From Gemmataceae bacterium (GTDB lineage: Bacteria; Planctomycetota; Planctomycetia; Gemmatales; Gemmataceae), in NCBI GenBank assembly GCA_947474875.1, contig CANJKY010000352.1, positions 1 to 5,219 on the forward strand: DNA of 5,219 nt, in the 5' to 3' direction. This document shows positions 4,956 to 5,219 of the stretch, in pieces. The position numbers were made by a program, and so were the translations under genes. Position 1 is the first letter of the stretch; each line of letters starts with the position of its first letter. The notes under the pieces are model-generated. The model had not been told where the DNA came from and searched no databases. It saw only the letters and a program-made list of their open reading frames with translations.

Positions 4956-5219
4956 ATGCGCACCGCCACCCTCGTGTACCCGTACCAGTTGTTCGACCCG
5001 CACCCGGCTGTCGCCGGGGCGGACGTTGTATTCCTGGTCGAAGACCCGCTGTCCTTTCGGCAGTACACCTTTCATCGGCAGAAATTGATCCTTCACCGGG
5101 CGACGATGAAGCGGTACGCCCGCGAGGTGGTGCCCGCCGCCCGGTACGTTGACGCCCGTCAACTCGAACGGACCGGCGACGTGGTCGCCCTCGTAACGAA
5201 GGCGAAGTGCGATGCCGTT
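4956..5219 (+). CDS. photolyase-related protein (DPRP family), N-terminal fragment
   Basis: Eighty-eight N-terminal residues are present and the frame is still open at the end of the window. The sequence matches the deoxyribodipyrimidine photolyase-related family (PF04244), which includes the iron-sulfur bacterial cryptochromes/photolyases such as PhrB and CryB. Marks are LVYPYQLFDPHPAVAGAD (6-23) and LVEDPLSFRQY (27-37) followed by FHRQKLILHRATMKRYA (39-55), all in the expected order and position. These form the N-terminal alpha/beta domain; the FAD-binding helical domain and the four cluster-binding cysteines would lie beyond the window. Characterised members repair (6-4) photoproducts or act as light sensors, so the exact role is open. 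The ATG at 4956 was chosen because it fits the family start, although no properly spaced Shine-Dalgarno precedes it. It lies 44 bp after the NHL gene and could also be read through from it. Confidence 0.85.
   Translation, partial: MRTATLVYPYQLFDPHPAVAGADVVFLVEDPLSFRQYTFHRQKLILHRATMKRYAREVVPAARYVDARQLERTGDVVALVTKAKCDAV

Overview
The window is very GC-rich with a strong G/C third-position codon bias. Its protein families point to a planctomycete, most likely of the Gemmata group: a DUF1501 protein, a leucine-rich-repeat protein with the TIGR02996 N-terminal 'repeat-companion' domain, a twin-arginine-exported NHL beta-propeller, and a lipoprotein carrying an intein-like Hint domain. This assignment is inference from gene content; there is no rRNA or other marker here.

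Layout. (1) 1-393 (+) is the 3' end of a DUF1501 gene. (2) 425-616 (-) is a small gene for a 63-residue protein of unknown function; its Shine-Dalgarno (SD) sequence lies inside a perfect hairpin. (3) 769-1338 (+) and 1374-2588 (+) are a probable two-gene unit 35 bp apart: a Hint-domain lipoprotein with apparently degenerate catalytic residues, then a DUF790/Bax1-like PD-(D/E)XK nuclease. (4) 2593-3684 (-) is a TIGR02996/LRR protein that converges on the nuclease gene, with only 4 bp between the stops. (5) 3799-4911 (+) is a Tat-exported NHL-repeat protein, divergent from the LRR gene across a 114-bp region with a promoter-like sequence. (6) 4956-5219 (+) is the 5' end of a photolyase-related (DPRP/FeS-BCP type) gene that runs off the window.

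Two genes relate to DNA repair: the Bax1-like nuclease (in archaea, partner of the XPB helicase) and the photolyase-related protein. They are not in one operon and no XPB gene is visible. The others look like typical planctomycete cell-envelope or surface functions. I see no mobile element, CRISPR array, tRNA or rRNA.

The points most worth a second look are the SD-sequestering hairpin of the small gene (624-643), overlapping and mutually exclusive inverted repeats in front of the Hint lipoprotein (721-753), the Hint domain lacking the usual block-B His and terminal His-Asn, and the pairing of that lipoprotein with a Bax1-like nuclease that has no neighbouring helicase. I found no clear evidence of a large undescribed system.
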